From Microthrixaceae bacterium (GTDB lineage Bacteria > Actinomycetota > Acidimicrobiia > Acidimicrobiales > Microtrichaceae): a DNA stretch of 64,000 nucleotides. The position numbers and the translations under genes are program-made. The notes under the pieces were generated by a model. The model ran no database searches and had not been told where the DNA came from. It saw nothing but the letters and a program-made list of their open reading frames with translations. The number at the start of each line of letters is the position of its first letter. The stretch's first letter is position 1. The stretch is from contig JAMLGK010000004.1 in NCBI GenBank assembly GCA_023957995.1, forward strand, positions 164,850-228,849, given 5' to 3'. Below, in pieces: positions 41,350 to 51,002 of the stretch.

Positions 41350-42122
41350 GCGGTGAACCGAAGGCGGTTGCCGCACCCTCGGGGCCGGGACTGGAAACCC
41401 CATCGAGTGCCCTGGTCGTGGCAGCGCATCCCGACGATGCCGAGTTCCAGTGCGGGGCGACGCTCGCCAAGTGGGCGCGCGATGGCGCACTCGTGCACCA
41501 CCTCGTACTGACCGATGGCACCAAGGGCACCTGGGACCCGGATGTCGACCCCGGCGAGCTGCTGGAGCGCCGCCAGCACGAACAACGCCGTGCCGCCGAG
41601 ACCCTCGGGGCCCGCGGAGAGGTCGTGTTCCTGGGCGAGGTCGACGGCGAGCTCCGCAACACCATCGAGAACCGGGCACGGGTCTCGGAGGTGATCCGCA
41701 GGTTGCGTCCCTCGGTGGTGCTCGGCCACGACCCCTGGAAGCGCTACCGCCTGCACCCGGACCACCACGCGGCCGGCCGACTGACCGTCGATGCGATCGT
41801 GGCAGCACGCGACCCGTTCTTCCACCGCGAGCAGCTCGATGCCGGACTCGTTCCCCACCGGCCGGACGCGTTGCTCCTGTTCGAACCCGACACGGTGAAC
41901 CACCTCGAAGTGGTGGCACCGGCAGATGTCGAGACAAAGCTGGCCGCCCTCCTCGAACACCGCAGCCAACTCGAGACCACACACTTCTACCGACTGGGAG
42001 ACCTCGAGGAGGGCCGGGCGATCGAGGAGTTCCGGACGCGCCAGATCTCGCTGCTCGAGCACGGGGACACCCCCGGGGGATCACTGGCCGAGACGTTCCA
42101 CGTCATCATCGACCAGCTGTGA
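41346..42122 (+). CDS. PIG-L/LmbE-family N-acetylglucosamine deacetylase-like protein
   Basis: A 258-residue PIG-L hydrolase. VVAAHPDDAEFQCG carries the first two zinc ligands and the catalytic Asp, and YRLHPDHHAAG the third ligand. VLTDGTKGTWDPD is typical. Relatives deacetylate GlcNAc-inositol (MshB) or related sugars and amidated thiols. It lacks Mca-specific C-terminal motifs. GTG 41346 gives a GTGA overlap with cofC and is chosen; in-frame ATG 41313 is an alternative. One of three PIG-L proteins in the window. Confidence 0.87.
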   Translation: MSGEPKAVAAPSGPGLETPSSALVVAAHPDDAEFQCGATLAKWARDGALVHHLVLTDGTKGTWDPDVDPGELLERRQHEQRRAAETLGARGEVVFLGEVDGELRNTIENRARVSEVIRRLRPSVVLGHDPWKRYRLHPDHHAAGRLTVDAIVAARDPFFHREQLDAGLVPHRPDALLLFEPDTVNHLEVVAPADVETKLAALLEHRSQLETTHFYRLGDLEEGRAIEEFRTRQISLLEHGDTPGGSLAETFHVIIDQL

Positions 42123-42165
42123 CCGGTCGGGGCGACCAGTCACGAAGGACGCTCCCGGTCCCCCG

Positions 42166-42240
42166 TTGCCCGGGACCTGGTCGGCCCTGAAGTGGTTGTC
42201 CGGGACCTGGTTGTTTGGGACCTGGTTGGTTGCCCGCGAC
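42166..42240 (-). repeat. Gln-Pro-Gly repeat beyond a stop codon
   Basis: Immediately after the TAG of the secreted-protein gene (42241-42243), the same frame continues with GNQPGPKQPGPGQPLQG, a Gln-Pro-Gly repeat (GACCTGGTTG-containing units on the plus strand). It looks like a repeat-rich tail cut off by the stop. Confidence 0.6.
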
Positions 42241-43209
42241 CTAGTTGCCCGGTTCCTCGGCAGCACCGGTGTCCACCGCTGAGGTGGTGGGCCCGGTCTC
42301 CGGGTCACCTTCGACGGGATTGTCGGTCAGGTCGGTTCCGGTAGGGCCGGTATCGGCAGCACCCGACGGGGTGTCCTCCACCGCCACTCCGCCCGGTGCG
42401 AACTCCCTCGGAGCGACCCGTGCGAGCACGGCACGTTCGATCGATTCGAGAAATCCCTCCGGCGACGGAGTGGGAGCCAGGTACTGGATCGCGATGATCA
42501 CGTCACCGACGACCATCATCGACCAGTCCTGTACCCCGTTGGGTGACTGGAACCGACGGTCCACGTGGTCGGTCACCGGTGGGTCGCGTTCGATGTCGGT
42601 GGAGACGACCTTGATCCGTTCGTCACCGTCGGTGCGGAAGAAGGTGTCACACTCCTCGAGACCGTCGGTCACCTGGCGGATGTACTCCTCGGCCGAACTC
42701 CACTTGTCGACCCTCAGGGCCTGCGAGATGATCCGCGCGCCGTTGGTCTCGTCACTCCACACGGTCGCCTCCCTGGCCGACAACGGCGTAGGGGTGTCGA
42801 TCGGCTCGCCGCAGACGTCGGCGCCCAGGACACCGAAAGCGGCCAGTGCCGGATCACCGGGCACCCAGGCAGAACCGAGATCCTCCTGGGAGACCAGCGC
42901 GTCGGTGACCTCCACGGTTCCGGCCAACGACGCCTGGTCCAGCGAGATGGCCGACGAGGGTTCGTAGTCGACGTAGCGCAGCGGGAAACCTGCCGCGTAG
43001 CCGAGGGCCATACCCGACAACGCCACGATCGCCACCAGCAGAACGATGCGGGCGCTCTGGTTGCCGAGGCGCCGCATCCCCCGCTTCAAGGAGCCCTTGA
43101 GACCTGGTTCGCGCTCGGGCGGGCCCGGGGCCTCGCCTGCGTTCGCAGCATCCGGGAGGTCCACCCGGGTCTCGCCCTCACCCACCTTCTCGTTCACCGG
43201 TTCACTCAC
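42241..43209 (-). CDS. Membrane-anchored hypothetical protein
   Basis: A 322-residue protein. A cytoplasmic acidic N-terminus is followed by a single transmembrane helix (about 55-77, ARIVLLVAIVALSGMALGYA) and an extracytoplasmic domain of about 190 residues (DLGSAWVPGDPALAAFGVLG, VWSDETNGARIISQALRV, GVQDWSMMVVGDVIIAIQYL). This reads like the PknH-sensor/lipoprotein-type domains of actinobacteria, but I cannot name it. The tail is Thr/Gly/Pro-rich. The GTG start at 43209 overlaps the metG stop by 8 bp, so it is co-translated with metG. The repeat of its tail continues past its stop. Confidence 0.7.
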   Translation of the reverse strand: MSEPVNEKVGEGETRVDLPDAANAGEAPGPPEREPGLKGSLKRGMRRLGNQSARIVLLVAIVALSGMALGYAAGFPLRYVDYEPSSAISLDQASLAGTVEVTDALVSQEDLGSAWVPGDPALAAFGVLGADVCGEPIDTPTPLSAREATVWSDETNGARIISQALRVDKWSSAEEYIRQVTDGLEECDTFFRTDGDERIKVVSTDIERDPPVTDHVDRRFQSPNGVQDWSMMVVGDVIIAIQYLAPTPSPEGFLESIERAVLARVAPREFAPGGVAVEDTPSGAADTGPTGTDLTDNPVEGDPETGPTTSAVDTGAAEEPGN

Positions 43210-44938
43210 CGGTCGACTCCGAGCCCGAGAACCGGTCGGACCACACCGCCAGGTCCTCCGCCGGGATCTTGTCGAACAGCAACCCCGGGGCGACGAAGCT
43301 GTCACCGGAGCTCACCGAGGCTCTCACGGCCCCCACGAGGCTGGCATCGAGAGCGAACTTGTCCGGCCCCGCCTGTGGGAAGGCCGCAGCCAGTCGGGCT
43401 GCCGCTTCGGGCACGAACGGGCTCGAAGCGACCGAGTGGATACAGGCCACCTGCAACGCCGTGCGGAGCGTGGTGGCCGTGCGTTCACGATCGACCTTGA
43501 CCGTTCTCCATGGCTCGCGTTCCTCGAGGTAGATGTTGCCCTCCGCCCAGAGTGCCCGCAGCGCTGCCGCCGCACGCCGGAACTGGAGCTCATCGAGTGC
43601 ATCGGTGTAGTCCCGGAGGCGGGCACCCACCCGGGCCCACAGTTCGTCCTCGACCGATTCGTCCTCACCGCCGCTCGGGACCTCGTCGCCGAAGTGTCGG
43701 GTCACCTGCGTCGCGGTGCGGTTCACGAAGTTTCCGAACGTGCCCACCAGGTCCTTGTTGACGGCGTCGCCGAACAGGTCCCAGGTGAAGCTCGCGTCGT
43801 CCGATTCAGGCGCGTTGGCCATCAGATACCAACGCCAGCAGTCCGCCGGTGCGAGTTCGAGCGCGTCGGACATGAACACGCCGCGGCCCTCGGAGGTCGA
43901 GAACTTGCCGCCGTAGTAGGTCAGCCAGTTGAACGACTTGAGCCGATCCACGAGCTTCCAGTCCTCGCCCGAACCGATGATCGTGGCCGGGAACGACAGG
44001 GTGTGGAACGGAACGTTGTCCTTGCCCATGAACTGCGTGTAGGTGACGTCGTCGGCGCCCCGCTCGAGGCGCCACCAACGATCGAATGCCGCTTCCGCTG
44101 CGTCGCCGCTGTGGTTTGCGTCGGCCCATTCGCGGGTGGCTGCGAGGTAGCCGATCGGCGCATCGAACCACACGTACCAGACCTTGCCCGCCGCCTCGGG
44201 GAAATCGTCGGGATCAACCGGTATGCCCCAAGCCAGGTCGCGGGTGATCCCGCGGTCCTCGAGACCTTCGTCGAGCCACTTGTAGGCGATCGAACGGGTC
44301 AGCTGGGGCCAGTGGTCCTTGGTGTCGACCCACTCCCGGATCCGTTCTGCGAGCACCGACTGCAGCAGGAACACGTGCGCGGAATCCCGCTGCTCGATGG
44401 CTTCGGATCCCGAGAGCGCCGATCGTGGACGGATCAGTTGGGTCGGTTCCAACTGCTTGCCGCAGTTCTCGCACTGGTCGCCCCTGGCGCGCTCGTAGTC
44501 ACAGTTCGGACACGTGCCCACCACGTAGCGGTCCGGAAGGAAGCGACCGTCGGCAATCGAGTACACCTGGGTGGTGGTGCGCACCTCGGTGAAGCCCTGC
44601 TCCTTGAGCTTCCTTGCGAAGTGGGCGGTGAGGTAGTGGTTCTGAGGGGCCGACGTGCGTCCGAAGTGGTCCCAGCTGAGCCCGAAGCGCTCACCCAGTT
44701 GCCGCTGCGTCTCGTGGTGGCGGGTGCAGTACTCCGCCACATCCATCCCCTCGGCATGTGCCCCGAGCTCTGCAGGGGTGCCGTGCTCGTCGGTCGCGCA
44801 GATAGCGAGGACTTCATGGCCTGCCGCCCGCAGGTAGCGCGCATAGACATCTGCAGGGAGCATCGAGCCGACGAGGTTCCCCAGATGTTTGACGCCGTTG
44901 ATGTACGGCAGCGCGCTGGTTATCAGGTGACGTGCCAC
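43202..44938 (-). CDS. metG: Methionyl-tRNA synthetase
   Basis: A 578-residue class-I aminoacyl-tRNA synthetase charging tRNA-Met. LPYINGVKHLGNLVGS holds the HIGH-type motif (HLGN). The zinc knuckle is CPNCDYERARGDQCENCGKQ. The KMSKS loop is GGKFSTSEGRG, the variant KFSTS found in many MetRS. The anticodon-binding helix bundle follows. There is no C-terminal tRNA-binding EMAP domain. The start GTG 44938 follows AGAAGGCAAAT. The membrane-anchored gene at 42241 overlaps its stop. Confidence 0.95.
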   Translation of the reverse strand: MARHLITSALPYINGVKHLGNLVGSMLPADVYARYLRAAGHEVLAICATDEHGTPAELGAHAEGMDVAEYCTRHHETQRQLGERFGLSWDHFGRTSAPQNHYLTAHFARKLKEQGFTEVRTTTQVYSIADGRFLPDRYVVGTCPNCDYERARGDQCENCGKQLEPTQLIRPRSALSGSEAIEQRDSAHVFLLQSVLAERIREWVDTKDHWPQLTRSIAYKWLDEGLEDRGITRDLAWGIPVDPDDFPEAAGKVWYVWFDAPIGYLAATREWADANHSGDAAEAAFDRWWRLERGADDVTYTQFMGKDNVPFHTLSFPATIIGSGEDWKLVDRLKSFNWLTYYGGKFSTSEGRGVFMSDALELAPADCWRWYLMANAPESDDASFTWDLFGDAVNKDLVGTFGNFVNRTATQVTRHFGDEVPSGGEDESVEDELWARVGARLRDYTDALDELQFRRAAAALRALWAEGNIYLEEREPWRTVKVDRERTATTLRTALQVACIHSVASSPFVPEAAARLAAAFPQAGPDKFALDASLVGAVRASVSSGDSFVAPGLLFDKIPAEDLAVWSDRFSGSESTGE

Positions 44939-45068
44939 ATTTGCCTTCTGGGAACGGACTCGAGTCCCAGAATCGTACCGGCATGGCGGAGCCCCACCCT
45001 GCCACCCCGCTGTGGTCCTCCGGCGCGGGCTCCGAAGCCCGGGCCGGCGACGTTGCCCGGTTGGCCCT

Positions 45069-45491
45069 TCACCCGCTCCGGGAATCCACGGCTGCCGCGA
45101 TGGCGGCCGCTGTGGAAGCAGCTCGGGCTTCGTCGGGATAGCGGGTCCGGGGCCAGAAGAACCCGCGTAGACCATCCCCCCTGGTACGGGGCACCACGTG
45201 TGCGTGGAGGTGGGGCACCGATTGTGAGACCACGTTGTTCATGGCCACGAAGCTCCCCTGGCAACCGAGCGCGGCGGGAAGCGCGGCAGAGATGCGCTGC
45301 ACCACCCCGAAGTAGGGACCGACCGCGTCGGGATGCAGGTCGGCGAGCGTCGCAACGTGATCGGTCGGAACCACCAGGGTGTGCCCCTCGAAGAGAGGCG
45401 ATCTGTCGAGGAAGGCCACCACGGAACGGTTGCGGAACACCTCGTGGGCCGGTTCCGCACCGCTGGCTATCCCACAGAACACACAGCTCAT
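45069..45491 (-). CDS. HIT-family hydrolase
   Basis: A 140-residue histidine-triad protein. CVFCGIASG is the N-terminal zinc-site/strand motif and HLHAHVVPR is the catalytic HxHxHxx triad, with NNVVSQSVPHLHAHV around it. HIT proteins hydrolyse AMP-amides or dinucleoside polyphosphates (HinT/Fhit-like). The C-terminus is Ala-rich. CGGGGGGTG precedes ATG 45491. It lies upstream of metG (130 bp gap) and divergent from the exonuclease gene. Confidence 0.93.
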   Translation of the reverse strand: MSCVFCGIASGAEPAHEVFRNRSVVAFLDRSPLFEGHTLVVPTDHVATLADLHPDAVGPYFGVVQRISAALPAALGCQGSFVAMNNVVSQSVPHLHAHVVPRTRGDGLRGFFWPRTRYPDEARAASTAAAIAAAVDSRSG

Positions 45492-45554
45492 GTGACACCC
45501 CCCGTGTCCGATCCGTTCATTCCTCGGAACCTCCCCGGTGTCACGCCCCACTCC

Positions 45555-45560
45555 TACCAT
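45555..45560 (+). promoter_or_regulatory. Leaderless -10 (TACCAT) for exonuclease
   Basis: TACCAT, then 6 nt, then ATG 45567. Confidence 0.55.
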
Positions 45561-45566
45561 GCCCCC

Positions 45567-46295
45567 ATGGCGATCCCCGAGCCTGCGTCCGACAGCGACT
45601 CCGACAGCGACGCTCTCGATCACGCCGACAACCCGAACGCCCACAACCCGAACGCCCACAACCCAGACGCCGACACCCCGCAACTCGTCGGATTCGACAT
45701 CGAGACCGACACCAGCACCGGAGGGCTCGATCCCACGACCTCGCGGGTGGTCGCGATAGCGCTGTCGGCACCTGACGGCGACGAGGTCTTCGTCGGCGAC
45801 GAGCACGATCTGCTGGCATCGGTGGACCGCCGGATCTCGGAGCTCCCGAGCGGGCTGCTCGTAACCTGGAACGGAGCCGGCTTCGACCTGCCGTTCGTGG
45901 CACACCGCGCCGAGCTGCTCGGTGTCCCCATCGGTCTGGCCACCTCTGAGGAACCGCTGAGACGGAGCATGCGTGATCCCGACCGTCCGGCTGTGCGGGG
46001 CCGTTGGCACCGATTGGTCCACCTCGACGGCTACCAGCTCTACCGAGCAGATGTCGGACGCACCCTGGGCCTCTCCTGTGGCCTCAAGCCACTCGCCCGC
46101 CTCGCCGGCATGGAGCCGGTGGAACTCGACCGCACCCTGCTGCACCTCGAGAAGGCGGAGACGATCGCCGACTACGTTGCGTCCGACGCCCGCTTGGCGG
46201 CCCAACTGGTCCGGCGGCGTATGCCCAATGCCCTGTCGATCGCGGACTACGACCTCGGCACAACCCGAAGTACCACCGAGGGTTCACCCGGGTGA
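45567..46295 (+). CDS. DEDD-family 3'-5' exonuclease-like protein
   Basis: A 242-residue protein with an RNase H-like exonuclease core. Exo I: VGFDIETDT (Asp, Glu). Exo II: LVTWNGAGFDLPFVAHR (Asp). Exo III: IADYVASDARLAAQL (Tyr-x3-Asp). This is the PolB-like DnaQ superfamily. The N-terminus is an acidic low-complexity tail with SDSDSD and a 15-bp tandem repeat encoding NPNAH. The target nucleic acid is unknown. ATG 45567 has TACCAT 6 nt upstream. Confidence 0.8.
   Translation: MAIPEPASDSDSDSDALDHADNPNAHNPNAHNPDADTPQLVGFDIETDTSTGGLDPTTSRVVAIALSAPDGDEVFVGDEHDLLASVDRRISELPSGLLVTWNGAGFDLPFVAHRAELLGVPIGLATSEEPLRRSMRDPDRPAVRGRWHRLVHLDGYQLYRADVGRTLGLSCGLKPLARLAGMEPVELDRTLLHLEKAETIADYVASDARLAAQLVRRRMPNALSIADYDLGTTRSTTEGSPG
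45627..45671 (+). repeat. 15-bp tandem repeat x3 in exonuclease N-terminus
   Basis: Units 45627-45641, 45642-45656 and 45657-45671 encode DNPNA, HNPNA and HNPDA. Confidence 0.93.
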
Positions 46296-46391
46296 CATGA
46301 CGGGTTCAACTCCGAGCACCGACCGTGCGCGAGACTTGCTGTCCACAACGGGGGCTGCGACGAAGGCCCCCCGTCCTCCCCGGGAGATTGC

Positions 46392-47534
46392 GTGAGTGGT
46401 GTCACCTTCGACGAAGTGACCAAACGCTTCGGCGACACGACCGCCGTGGAGAACATGTCCCTCGAGGTCGCGGACGGCGAGTTCATGGTGCTCCTCGGGC
46501 CATCGGGTTGCGGCAAGTCCACGGCTCTGCGGATGATCGCAGGACTCGAGGAGGTGAGCGACGGAATGCTCTCCATCGGCAACCGGGTCGTCAACAACAT
46601 CCCTCCCCGGGAGCGCGACATCGCAATGGTGTTCCAGAGCTATGCGCTGTACCCCCACATGTCGGTACGCAAGAACATCGAGTCACCGCTCGTGGCCAAC
46701 CGGGCCAACCGCCTGCCGGCCGGCGAACGCTCCGAACGGATCGACGAGGCCGCCGAGGTGCTGGGGCTCACCGACTACCTGGACCGCAAGCCCGGTGAGC
46801 TCTCCGGAGGACAACGCCAACGCGTTGCCCTCGCCCGGGCGATCGTCCGCCGGCCCGAGGTCTTCCTGATGGACGAACCGCTGTCGAACCTCGACGCCAA
46901 GCTCCGCACACAGACCCGACTCGAACTCGTCGAGCTGCATCGGCGGCTCCGCACCACCTTCGTCTATGTCACCCACGACCAGGTCGAGGCCATGACGATG
47001 GCCGACCGGATTGCGATCATCAACGACGGCCATGTGCAACAGGTGGGCCGACCGCAGGAGGTCTACGACCGACCGGCCAACCTGTTCGTGGCGAGGTTCA
47101 TCGGAAGCCCGCCGATGAACACCATCTCGGGCACGGTCGGCACCTCCGGTACCGGGGGCAACGTCGCCACCGAAGCCGGCGTCGTGGCCGTGGCCGAGCT
47201 GAGCGGATCCAGAGCCGGCGACGAGGTGGTGCTGGGTGTTCGTCCCGAGTACCTCAAACCGCGCGACCCGTCCAAGGATGACCCAGGGGCGGGCGGACTG
47301 CGCGCACGGGTCGAGAACATCGAGATGCTGGGCCACGAACGACACCTGCTGACCCGGGTCGGCAACGAGGTGATGGTGGCCCGTCTGGACCCCGCACTGC
47401 CGCCACCGTCGATCGGCGACGAGGTCGTGCTGGAAGCGGACGCCGCCAACGTGTACCTCTTCGACCCCTCCACCACCGAGAGGTTGGGGTCGGGCACCTC
47501 GACACCGACAGCAACCGTGGTGGCCGACGGGTGA
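46392..47534 (+). CDS. ABC importer ATPase (MalK/UgpC type)
   Basis: A 380-residue carbohydrate-importer ATPase. Walker [10 protein letters not shown], signature [14 protein letters not shown], Walker [13 protein letters not shown] and H-loop [10 protein letters not shown] are intact. A C-terminal TOBE region ([14 protein letters not shown]) marks the MalK/UgpC subfamily. It powers the permeases encoded directly downstream. The start is GTG 46392, after GGGAGA. The stop overlaps the first permease gene as GTGA. Confidence 0.95.
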   Translation: MSGVTFDEVTKRFGDTTAVENMSLEVADGEFMVLLGPSGCGKSTALRMIAGLEEVSDGMLSIGNRVVNNIPPRERDIAMVFQSYALYPHMSVRKNIESPLVANRANRLPAGERSERIDEAAEVLGLTDYLDRKPGELSGGQRQRVALARAIVRRPEVFLMDEPLSNLDAKLRTQTRLELVELHRRLRTTFVYVTHDQVEAMTMADRIAIINDGHVQQVGRPQEVYDRPANLFVARFIGSPPMNTISGTVGTSGTGGNVATEAGVVAVAELSGSRAGDEVVLGVRPEYLKPRDPSKDDPGAGGLRARVENIEMLGHERHLLTRVGNEVMVARLDPALPPPSIGDEVVLEADAANVYLFDPSTTERLGSGTSTPTATVVADG

Positions 47535-48433
47535 GCATCACCGTCGAGAGTTCGCCGGACGGAGCGACCAAGCGAACCGGTCAACGGGTCCGGGAAGCGC
47601 TGTTGGGGTGGGCCTTCCTGCTGCCCGCGATGGCGATCTTCGTGACCTTCTTCTACTACCCGCTCTATCGCCTGATCGACATGTCGCTGCACCGGGAGAA
47701 CCGCTTCGGTACCGCAGCTCCCTACGTCGGTCCCTCGCAGCTCGTCGACACGCTCTCGGGCAGTGACTTCCTCGAAGGGGTCAAACACTCGGGCCTCTAC
47801 ATGGTCTACACGGTTCCGCTCGGAATCCTGCTGGGCATCCTGTTGGCCGTCGCTGCCAACAGGCGCCTCAAGGGAATCCGTGTGTTCCAGACCATCTTCT
47901 CATCGACGGTGGCCACGTCGGTTGCTGTGGCGTCGGTGATCTTCTTCACCCTCGTGAACCCCGAGGTCGGCTACTTCAAGGACGTGTCCTGGCTGAGCCT
48001 CTCCAACCCCGACACCGCGCTGTTCTCGGTCAGCCTCTCGTCGGTCTGGCAGAACCTGGGGCTCACCTTCATCATCGTTCTCGCCTCCCTGCAGGCGATC
48101 CCGACCGAGGTCGAGGAGGCAGCGGCGCTCGACGGCTACGGACCGGTGCGACACTTCCTGCGGATCACGGTGCCGTTGATCAGCCCAGCCCTGATGTTCC
48201 TGGCCGTGGTCCTGGTCGTCGCCGCCCTGCAGGCCTACGCACAGATCGAGGTTCTCACCAACGGCGGGCCCGGCACCTCGACCCAGACGCTGTTGTTCAA
48301 GATCGCCGATCCACAGGGAATCCGTCCCCTGGGCATCCGGGCCTCCATGTCGATCGGCCTGTTCGCGTTGACCGCGATCGTGGCGGCGGGACAGTACGCA
48401 CTGCTCTCCAAGCGGGTGCACTATGGCGACTGA
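47531..48433 (+). CDS. ABC sugar permease (MalF/UgpA type)
   Basis: A 300-residue inner-membrane permease with six helices. The EAA loop that contacts the ATPase is [23 protein letters not shown]. Start GTG 47531 overlaps the ATPase stop by 4 bp. It should pair with the next permease to form the transport channel for an unknown sugar or polyol. Confidence 0.93.
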   Translation: MSITVESSPDGATKRTGQRVREALLGWAFLLPAMAIFVTFFYYPLYRLIDMSLHRENRFGTAAPYVGPSQLVDTLSGSDFLEGVKHSGLYMVYTVPLGILLGILLAVAANRRLKGIRVFQTIFSSTVATSVAVASVIFFTLVNPEVGYFKDVSWLSLSNPDTALFSVSLSSVWQNLGLTFIIVLASLQAIPTEVEEAAALDGYGPVRHFLRITVPLISPALMFLAVVLVVAALQAYAQIEVLTNGGPGTSTQTLLFKIADPQGIRPLGIRASMSIGLFALTAIVAAGQYALLSKRVHYGD

Positions 48434-49313
48434 ATCCACGGTGACGGCCCCTCCGACCGCCGTTGAACGGCCCCGGCCACCCGGGAGCGGGCTGTCGATC
48501 GGCCTCGCGCGGGCCGGCTGGTACATCTCGCTCACGCTGCTCGCCGTGGTTGTTCTGTTCCCGATCTACATGCTGGTCATCCGGGCGATATCCGACCCGA
48601 TCAGCTTCATCAACGCGGGCCAGCCACTCCACATCGTGTCGGCTCAGTGGGACGTGTTCTCGCGTGCCTGGTCCGATGCCGGCCTCGCCCGGGCAATGGG
48701 TGTCAGCGCCGTTGCGACCATCGTGATCATGGGCGCCCAGTTCATGACCTCGGTGCTGGGTGCCTACGCGTTCGCATTCCTGGAGTTCCCACTCAAGAAG
48801 CTCCTGTTCGCCATCGTGATCGGCACGCTCCTGTTGCCGATCGAGGTGACCCTCGTCGCCAACATCCAGACCGTCAGGAGCCTCGGCTGGCTCAACTCGG
48901 TTCAGGGGCTCACATTTCCCTTTCTCGCAACCGCACTCGGTATCTTCCTGATTCGCCAGGGATTCCTGGGGCTCCCCCGGGACCTGCGGGATGCGGCCAC
49001 CCTCGACGGATTCGGCCACATCGGCTTCCTGTTCAAGGTGGCCATACCGCTCGCCAAGCCGGTGATCGGCTCGTTCCTGGTCATCTCGTTCCTGTCCGCA
49101 TGGAACCAGTACGTATGGCCCCGCAATGCCACCACCGAAGGGGCCTGGCAGACGGTGCAGATAGCGCTCCGCACGCTCACGACCACGCGGGTCGACCAGA
49201 TCAACCTCGCGTTCGCCGGTGCGATCATCGCCGCGCTGCCCCTCGTGCTGCTACTGATCTTCTTCCAACGCCAGATGGTTCGCGGCCTCACCGCCGGAGC
49301 CGTGAAAGGCTGA
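48423..49313 (+). CDS. ABC sugar permease (MalG/UgpE type)
   Basis: A 296-residue permease, partner of the preceding one, overlapping it by 11 bp. Six hydrophobic helices; EAA-type loop RDAATLDGFGHIGFLFKVAIPL. The FLSAWNQYVWPRN segment is typical of MalG-type subunits. Together they form the membrane channel of the importer. Confidence 0.93.
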   Translation: MATESTVTAPPTAVERPRPPGSGLSIGLARAGWYISLTLLAVVVLFPIYMLVIRAISDPISFINAGQPLHIVSAQWDVFSRAWSDAGLARAMGVSAVATIVIMGAQFMTSVLGAYAFAFLEFPLKKLLFAIVIGTLLLPIEVTLVANIQTVRSLGWLNSVQGLTFPFLATALGIFLIRQGFLGLPRDLRDAATLDGFGHIGFLFKVAIPLAKPVIGSFLVISFLSAWNQYVWPRNATTEGAWQTVQIALRTLTTTRVDQINLAFAGAIIAALPLVLLLIFFQRQMVRGLTAGAVKG

Positions 49314-49383
49314 CCGCAACCGCACCGGAGCCACCGACTGCCTCCGGCACACATTCTCCACACATGACCACCAAGAGGTGATG

Positions 49384-50961
49384 ATGAAAACCAAGGCTCC
49401 TACAGACTCCGCCACCACGCGGTCGCGGCAACACACCCGAGGCCGCTGGTCATTCGTGCTGGCAGCACTGCTGGGAACCATCGCGTTGCTCGGTGCAGCC
49501 TGCGGAGGCGATGACGGCGGCGACAGCGGTGGCTCCGGCGGCGACGGTGGATCGGCATCCGCCGACGACTGTCCCGTCGACGCGCTGGACGACGCCGACG
49601 GCCCCGTCGAGATAACCCTCTGGCACGCAGTGGTCGGACTCACCGCACAGACGCTCGAGGAGTTCGCGGAGGAGTACAACGCCTCCCAGGACAAGGTGCA
49701 GGTGAAGGTGGAGTCCCAGGGCCAGAACTACGAGGAGCAGCAGAAGAAGTTCCAGGACTCGCTCCGCGACCCCGACACGCTGCCCAACATCTTGTTGGCC
49801 GAGGACACCAACACCCAGTTCATGGTCGACTCGGGCTCCGCCATACCCGCCGAGGCCTGCATAGAGGCCGATCCCGACGCAGGCGAGGTGTACGACCAGT
49901 TGATGCCGGCTGTGTCCAACGGTTACTCGGTCGAGGGAGTGCAGTGGCCCGCAGCATTCGGGGTGTCCACGCCGGTTCTCTACTACAACAAGACCCACTT
50001 CCAGGCAGCTGGCCTCGACCCGGAGAATCCCCCGACCAACCTCGAGGAGATCCGAGCTGCCTCCCAGGCCATTGCCGATGCCAAGGCTGCCGGAAAGATC
50101 GTGATGGCCGATGGCAACCCCGTACCCGACGGCCCTCCGTTCGTGTACCGCGCCGATGCATGGTGGTTGGAGAACCTCACCACCTCGGCCGGCCAGGCCC
50201 TGGTGAACAACAACAACGGGCGCGACGGCCTGGCCACCGAGTCCGAGCTGCTGAACGACGTCACCAGTGAATGGACCGGCTGGATGGACTCGATGTCCGC
50301 AGATGGTCTGCAGAAGACGGTGCCCTACACCGGCACCTTCGATGCATATCTGGCGATCGCCACTCAGAGCGCATCGTTGATGATCGAGACCTCCACCGCT
50401 TCCACCACCGTGGATGCGCTCATCGCCGGCACCCTCGACGCATCGGACATCGGCATGGACGAGACGTCGGACCTGTCCGGGCTCAAGTTCCCGGACCTCG
50501 AGATCGGTGTCGCGGAGCTTCCCGGAGTGGACAAGGCCGGCAGCGGCCAGATCGGCGGCAACGCCTGGTACCTCATCGGCGCCGGACAATCGGCCGAGGA
50601 AGTGGCTGCCACCTGGGACTACCTGAAGTGGATCAATCAGACCCCTCAGCAGGTCAAGTGGACCGAGCAGGGTTCCTACCTCCCTGTGTTCTCTGGCGCC
50701 GAAGAGGATCCCGGACTGCAGGAGTACTTCACCGACTCCCGACCCGGGATCTGGTTGGCCACATCGCTGGCGAGCCTGAAGAAGGTCGACCCGGAGTTCC
50801 CCGGGCCGGTGATCGGTCCCTACAAGGAGTTCCGCAACGCGGTCCGCACTGCACTCGAGGACAACCTGATCGGCGGTAGCCCGGCCACGGAGACCTTCGA
50901 CAAGGCCAACACCGAGTTCCAGGCTGCTCTGGACACCTACAAGGCCGAGGTCGGCGGCTGA
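49384..50961 (+). CDS. ABC sugar-binding lipoprotein
   Basis: A 525-residue extracellular solute-binding protein, family 1. The signal peptide ends LLGAACGG, a lipoprotein cleavage site, then a Gly/Asp/Ser-rich tether. The mature domain has ITLWHAVVGLTAQTLEEF, VLYYNKTHFQAAGLDP and GNAWYLIGAGQSAEEV, in line with binding of maltose- or glycerophosphodiester-type ligands. Of three tandem start codons (GTG 49378, ATG 49381, ATG 49384), 49384 has the best spacing from AGAGG at 49373-49377. Last gene of the importer operon; no catabolic gene follows. Confidence 0.93.
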   Translation: MKTKAPTDSATTRSRQHTRGRWSFVLAALLGTIALLGAACGGDDGGDSGGSGGDGGSASADDCPVDALDDADGPVEITLWHAVVGLTAQTLEEFAEEYNASQDKVQVKVESQGQNYEEQQKKFQDSLRDPDTLPNILLAEDTNTQFMVDSGSAIPAEACIEADPDAGEVYDQLMPAVSNGYSVEGVQWPAAFGVSTPVLYYNKTHFQAAGLDPENPPTNLEEIRAASQAIADAKAAGKIVMADGNPVPDGPPFVYRADAWWLENLTTSAGQALVNNNNGRDGLATESELLNDVTSEWTGWMDSMSADGLQKTVPYTGTFDAYLAIATQSASLMIETSTASTTVDALIAGTLDASDIGMDETSDLSGLKFPDLEIGVAELPGVDKAGSGQIGGNAWYLIGAGQSAEEVAATWDYLKWINQTPQQVKWTEQGSYLPVFSGAEEDPGLQEYFTDSRPGIWLATSLASLKKVDPEFPGPVIGPYKEFRNAVRTALEDNLIGGSPATETFDKANTEFQAALDTYKAEVGG

Positions 50962-51002
50962 CCGCCTCGGCCCCTCCCCCGCCCCACCCGTGGGCCGGAG
51001 AT

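Noticed and set aside
43046..45775. 909-codon open frame on the plus strand
   Set aside because: Antisense to metG and two flanking genes with clear motifs; an effect of high GC.
46296..46391. GGGTTCAACTCC resembling a tRNA T-arm
   Set aside because: No acceptor or anticodon stem can be drawn around it.
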